Part shown: piece by piece, positions 59,616 to 64,000 of the stretch | How the letters are laid out: each line of letters begins with the position of its first letter | Position numbering within the stretch: position 1 is the first letter of the stretch | Source: Chiridota heheva | Taxonomy: Eukaryota; Echinodermata; Holothuroidea; Apodida; Chiridotidae | Length of the DNA: 64,000 bases | Direction of reading: 5' to 3' | NCBI GenBank assembly: GCA_020152595.1 | Contig: JAIGNY010000589.1 | Coordinates: forward strand, 1,146,001-1,210,000 | Made by a program: the position numbers and the translations under genes | The notes under the pieces: model-generated | Told to the model about the DNA's origin: nothing | The model's input: only the letters and a program-made list of their open reading frames with translations | The model's database searches: none

Positions 59616-59966
59616 AAGCACAAACACGAACAATTTACAAAGGTAGATTCTTTAAAATAGCCGGCAAATCTATTGATCTTCGATTACATGTGTACACTCG
59701 TGTCAATCATACACTTGGTTTAATGCCATTCTCCTGTTATTCAACCATTTTGAGTGAAATTTTGTCAAAAACCATAATTTGTTTCTACTTTTGAGGAACA
59801 ATTTGTTTTGATAAGTAGCCTACCAGGTTTTTGAACATCCTAATAGTAATCTAATTTTTGTAACATTTGGAGGTTGTATAGGAAAGCCAGAGTCACTTGA
59901 AAAAAACTTTGAGATCATCGGTAACTTTGCACAGAGAAGTCAATGAAGATTTCCCTGTCTTAGCTA
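59616..59966. other. Short gap, no gene
   Basis: Unique-looking sequence before the AT tract. Confidence 0.5.
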
Positions 59967-60527
<561 letters not shown>

Positions 60528-60960
60528 AAGGTGAGTCAACCTCCTACCGTGACTTTTAACCGTATATGAAAATTCCTCTTTTTGACTACTCATGAATCTT
60601 AATTACATTTTTTTACTCAACTCACATTTGCTGGAGACTCCCTTCTTTGTTTATAAGCCACAGTATTTGTTAAGATTTTTCCGATGAGATGTACAAAGGA
60701 TTAATATTTTACCCCATTACATGACCAACGCCCGACAATTTGCTACAAACCAAAGAAATGTCCACTATGATGTCATGAAGAAGCACATCAGTATTACTTT
60801 GACAAGAACAAACCGGGTGAAGATTACGATGACGTCATGGTGAATACAAACAAAATTTGATCCGATTGGTCGAAAGTCAAAAAGAGCCTATATTAACATT
60901 AACAATGCAAACACAAACTTTGAAATTGTGTATATAAGTTAAGAGAGGATGATCAATCCC
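60528..60960. other. Gap upstream of the PHD pseudogene
   Basis: Contains a full CRE palindrome TGACGTCA near 60832 and a near-match TGATGTCA near 60769. It could be the former promoter of the pseudogene. No other feature. Confidence 0.4.
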
Positions 60961-60964
60961 ATGT

Positions 60965-61225
60965 TGAAGCAAATTCAGATGCACCACCTTCCTCCTCAAA
61001 ATCCAAGGGAGGGAAAAGTAAGGCACACGGTCAAAAAGAGAAAGAAAAAAGCAAACAAAAAAAACAATAAGTGCTAGAATGGCCTTGCAGAGAATGTGGT
61101 CACAACTGTGCTGCTGGTTGTGTCTGCTGTGATAAGTGTGACGTATGGTTTCATTACAAGTGCATTGGGTTGAATGGGGATGAAGAAGAGCTATAGGGTA
61201 GAGCAGTGGTTTTGTTCTCACTGCC
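60965..61225 (+). pseudogene. Broken PHD-finger protein fragment
   Basis: Plus strand, one frame: VEANSDAPPSSSKSKGGKSK, a Lys-rich stretch, a TAA stop, then WPCRECGHNCAAGCVCCDKC, DVWFHYKCIGLNGDEEEL and a TAG. After a one-base frame change the text resumes EQWFCSHCHK. Cys/His spacing (CxxC ... CxC CDxC xxWFHxxC ... CSHC) is that of a PHD finger, which reads histone tails. Such fingers also occur in ORF1 of some CR1-type retrotransposons, so this may be a gene relic or an element relic. Two stops and the frameshift make it non-functional. Confidence 0.7.
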
Positions 61226-61394
61226 ATAAGTAACTGTTTGAGAGAGTATATAGTAAGCAGGGTGAGCACAAGTGTCAAAGCTAAAGTGATTCATGCATGC
61301 TATGAAGGATATTTCCCTCAATAAAGTATATTCGTCATTTGCAAGAGACAAATAAGTGAATACATGTAAATGTTAACTCTGCATTTTTAACTTT
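61226..61394. other. Gap, no gene
   Basis: Nothing recognised. Confidence 0.4.
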
Positions 61395-61575
61395 AATTTG
61401 TTTGTTTGTTTGTTTGATGAGGGCTTAACGGCACCCACGACAACGAGGGTCAAATTGTGCCTGAGCGGTTAGATCAATCTAGAGGTAGGAAGGAAAGAAA
61501 ACAGGGGGAGATTGAGAGAAATACAAGAACTAAAAGTCAGAAAGCTGGGATCGAGAGAGGAGGTGCATGGGTGAA
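61395..61575 (-). mobile_element. RNase H-type LINE, copy 6 (3' tail only)
   Basis: TTTGTTTGTTTGTTTGATGA then GGGCTTAACGGCACC matches the 3' end of copy 2 (13265-13440), with similarity through GGGGGAGATTGAGAGAAA and AGCTGGGATCGAGAGAGGAG. The (CAAA)n tail lies at 61398-61414. Confidence 0.85.
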
Positions 61576-61689
61576 GAAAAAAAAAGTAGAGAGGAGAGGT
61601 GGGAGAGGATTTGTAAATTTTTCATGTTCTTATCCTATGAAAGAATAGAACAAGTGCAAAGAGTATCAGAAATATTATAAGATGACTGT

Positions 61690-62450
61690 ACTACTAGTGT
61701 ACATTTAGGAATTACAAAGAAGAAGAGTTACTGAAGGAATTTTTTATTTCTTTATATTTTGAACATAATATTTAAACTGTGGATAATATTACTATATGCA
61801 TGAGATATTTAATAACCATGGTAACATGGGTATTCAAAACTTTTCAAATTTTAGTTTTAGATGATAATTATCTCTATGTCAAGTGCCACGGTGTAATGTG
61901 AATTACAAAGAAGAACTAGTTAAAGAAATATTTATTCCTTTAGATTTTAAAGAGACTAAGTATTTTAACTTGATGACATAACTATTGAAATTACAGACAA
62001 GAGTAAAGGATATATGTTTTCCTCTATATTTTGAAGAGACTATTTTAATTGGTTAATATTGTCTTGAGATGTAGTACCATGATACACACTATCTAAAAAG
62101 TTGACTACAAAGTTTAGTTTAAGATGTTAATCATCAGTCAACTGCCACAGTATACAGTGGACTAGAGAAAAGTTACTTAATGATATATTCATTTCTTTAT
62201 ATTCTAAAGAGACTATTTTGGATGATACTGGCTTGAGATGTAGTAACATGGGTATCTTATTTAAAAGATTACAAAGTGTATAGTTTATGATGTTGATTAT
62301 CTATGTCAACAGTGTAAAGTGAAATACATAGAAGTTTTACTGTAGGAAATATTTGTTCTTTATTCTTTGAACATACTATATTTTACTTTGAATAAATAGG
62401 CATCTGATGTTTTAACATGAAAATTCAACGGTTTATATGAGATGGTAGGC
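61690..62450. repeat. Ancient degenerate tandem repeat, ~155-200-bp period, 4 to 5 units
   Basis: The word order GAATTACAAAGAAGA / TTTATTYCTTTATATTTT / GARGAGACTATTTT / TTGAGATGTAGTAACATGG / AAGATGTTAATYATC / TGTCAA.TGCCACAGT recurs near 61700, 61905, 62010, 62160 and 62315 with many changes. Confidence 0.65.
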
Positions 62451-63097
62451 CTATACTGTATACCAACAACTTAGAGGTACAGACATGTGATTAAAGTAAG
62501 AGCCTCTTAGCAGTATCTTCATCATATCATTTTAAGCTATGATTTACATAGAATAATTTAGAAAATATTATTCTCCTGTGAGAAAATGAATTATGTGAAA
62601 CATATATTTTTTGCACCATCTTGTTTTTGCAAACATTTACACAAGATACATCACAATTAAAAAATTTTTTAAAAACACAAAGTATTGTTCTTATTCTAAA
62701 AAGTATGGGTCAAGAAAATGTTTAGGTCAAGAAACTGGCCAGTATCCCAAAAGTGGCAAAGGATCTCCTAAACTATATGTAAGTCTCCCAATTGTTGGGC
62801 TTGTCATCTGGAAAAGAATTTTGCTGTATTTTGACTTCTGTTAGCATGTCCCAAATTATTTTACGTCAATGAAATAAATATAATTCGATTCTGAAGTTTG
62901 ATGAAATTTGTCACTGCACACAGTTTGATGTGCATTTTATATAAGGCCACAAGAGTATAAGGGTGGTATTAGCTCATAATACTCATCCAAACATTCGGTC
63001 ATATGAGACAAATTAACTCCAAAAGTGTACTTTCCCTGCCTGCACGAATGACAGATATTCTCCAACCGTTCTCTTGGGCCCTATACAGTACATCTAA
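62451..63097. other. No gene seen
   Basis: AT-rich sequence with a 77-codon plus-strand frame at 62611 that I do not recognise. Confidence 0.5.
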
Positions 63098-63410
63098 TGC
63101 ACTTTTCAATTGTGTGACTCATCCCTACACCCTCAGACAAGGTGAGTCATAGCACCAAAGTGAAGGGACAAAACATGTACATTGACGTACCCCTCAGTCA
63201 CTTAAGTGACTGACATGCTTTGTGAAATGACCTTACCCAAATCAATCACCTCTGTACAAAGTCAACGGGTCTGAAGTAAATTGACCCACCCCAGAGTCAC
63301 TCTGGTGACTGACAATTATGTACAATGATGCACATGTGAGTCACTATTTCATACACCTTTGACTGACATTGCTGGGGGTAGTAGGGGTGAGTCGTACAAA
63401 TGACATTGCG
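63098..63410. mobile_element. GACTCACC-type MITE, copy 3 (inverted)
   Basis: Begins TGCACTTTTCAATTGTGTGA and ends GGGGGTAGTAGGGGTGAGTC then GTACAAATGACATTGC. Inverted relative to the copies at 46818 and 47597. Contains AGTCACTTAAGTGACTGAC, a near-perfect palindrome. Confidence 0.8.
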
Positions 63411-63479
63411 AAGTACCTGAAAAACCCTCCATTGTTTCCATAATGAGGCAACCGTTATGGTGACAAATCTTTCACCTAC

Positions 63480-64000
63480 ATGTAACTGTACCTAAGTGAC
63501 ATTTCATTCATGCTACCATCTGAACCTAAAACTAGGCATTTTCTATGGAGTACCCAAATTACACAAACTCCCTCAATTAGTTAAAGACACCATTTGCCGC
63601 ACCCCAATTGCAATTTCCCAAAGAACTCCACCACCCCCAGTAAAATATTTTGTGCCGCGAGAGAGCTTAATGTCACGCCATCTATGCGTCCCATAGTATC
63701 ATGCAGAGGCACTATCACAGAGATGTCTGGTCACGTTGACTCAGTCCTCCAACCCCTTTTGCATCTTATCCCAAGTTACATTCAAGACACCACCCACTTC
63801 CTCCGTAAATTGGCCGAACTTCCCCCCATCCCTCCCACATCCCTTCTGGTCACCATGGATGTCACTCCCCTATACACCTACATTCCTCATCATGAGGTCA
63901 TTAAAGCGTGTCGCCCCTTCCTTAATTCACACCAGCACTCAGTCCATACGGTCAATGACTTAACCACACTCATCAAGTCTATTTTAACCCACAATTAATT
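63480..64000 (+). mobile_element. Penelope-like element reverse transcriptase (partial, frameshifted)
   Basis: Plus strand. One frame reads LGIFYGVPKLHKLPQL; a frame change near 63650 leads to ELNVTPSMRPIVSCRG, HVDSVLQPLLHLIPSYIQD, TTHFLRKLAELPPIPP, SLLVTMDVTPLYTYIPH, EVIKACRPFLNS. The order FYGxPKxHK, RPIVS, QD(T)THFLxKL, LLVTxDVxxLYxxIPH is that of Penelope-like RTs. The Asp of TMDV is kept. The element runs off the window, so its GIY-YIG part, if any, is not visible. Confidence 0.85.

Overview
The window is eukaryotic, from an AT-rich animal genome. Its one recognisable host gene is a SHP2/PTPN11-type (Corkscrew family) SH2-domain protein tyrosine phosphatase on the minus strand. Twelve consecutive coding exons can be read, from 45427 down to 381. 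They encode the N-SH2 domain, the C-SH2 domain and the whole PTP catalytic domain. All splice phases join, giving 1660 nt or about 553 codons with no stop. From memory of the vertebrate gene, most exon sizes and phases match PTPN11 exons 2 to 13, so I use that numbering. The short first coding exon and the C-terminal tail were not found. The tail must lie beyond position 1. The organism cannot be named; the SHP2 exon structure, tRNA-type SINEs, several non-LTR families, a Penelope-like element and foldback elements suit a marine invertebrate (echinoderm, hemichordate, amphioxus or similar), but this is inference.

Layout: 1-6.7 kb holds exons 13, 12 and 11 with minisatellites, a SINE, a LINE 3' end and a TTAA-bounded repeat. 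7.2-11.3 kb holds a decayed RNase H-type LINE with a 17-bp minisatellite at its 5' edge. 12.4-15.0 kb holds exons 10 and 9 with a second LINE fragment. 15-20.8 kb is mostly arrays and one composite TTAA element. 20.9-24.1 kb holds exons 8, 7, 6 and 5. 24.1-28.3 kb is an array built from the start of exon 5, followed by a third LINE copy. 28.7-37.4 kb holds exons 4 and 3 around large arrays, one built from the end of exon 3. 37.4-45.4 kb holds arrays, foldback elements, a SINE and exon 2. 45.5-64 kb has no confirmed gene. It contains a possible promoter-like CpG patch near 49.4 kb, foldback elements, a 39-bp satellite, a long (AT)n tract, a broken PHD-finger pseudogene and a Penelope-like reverse transcriptase running off the right edge.

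Tandem repeats cover roughly a third or more of the window. The most striking observation is that several arrays were made from the gene's own exon edges. The 3' splice site of exon 5 is present in about 17 extra copies. The 5' splice site of exon 3 is present in about 30 or more, that of exon 7 in four, and that of exon 8 in two. Introns 3, 4, 7 and 8 therefore carry many decoy splice sites with adjoining coding sequence. Almost all long open frames outside the exons come from stop-free minisatellites, not genes.
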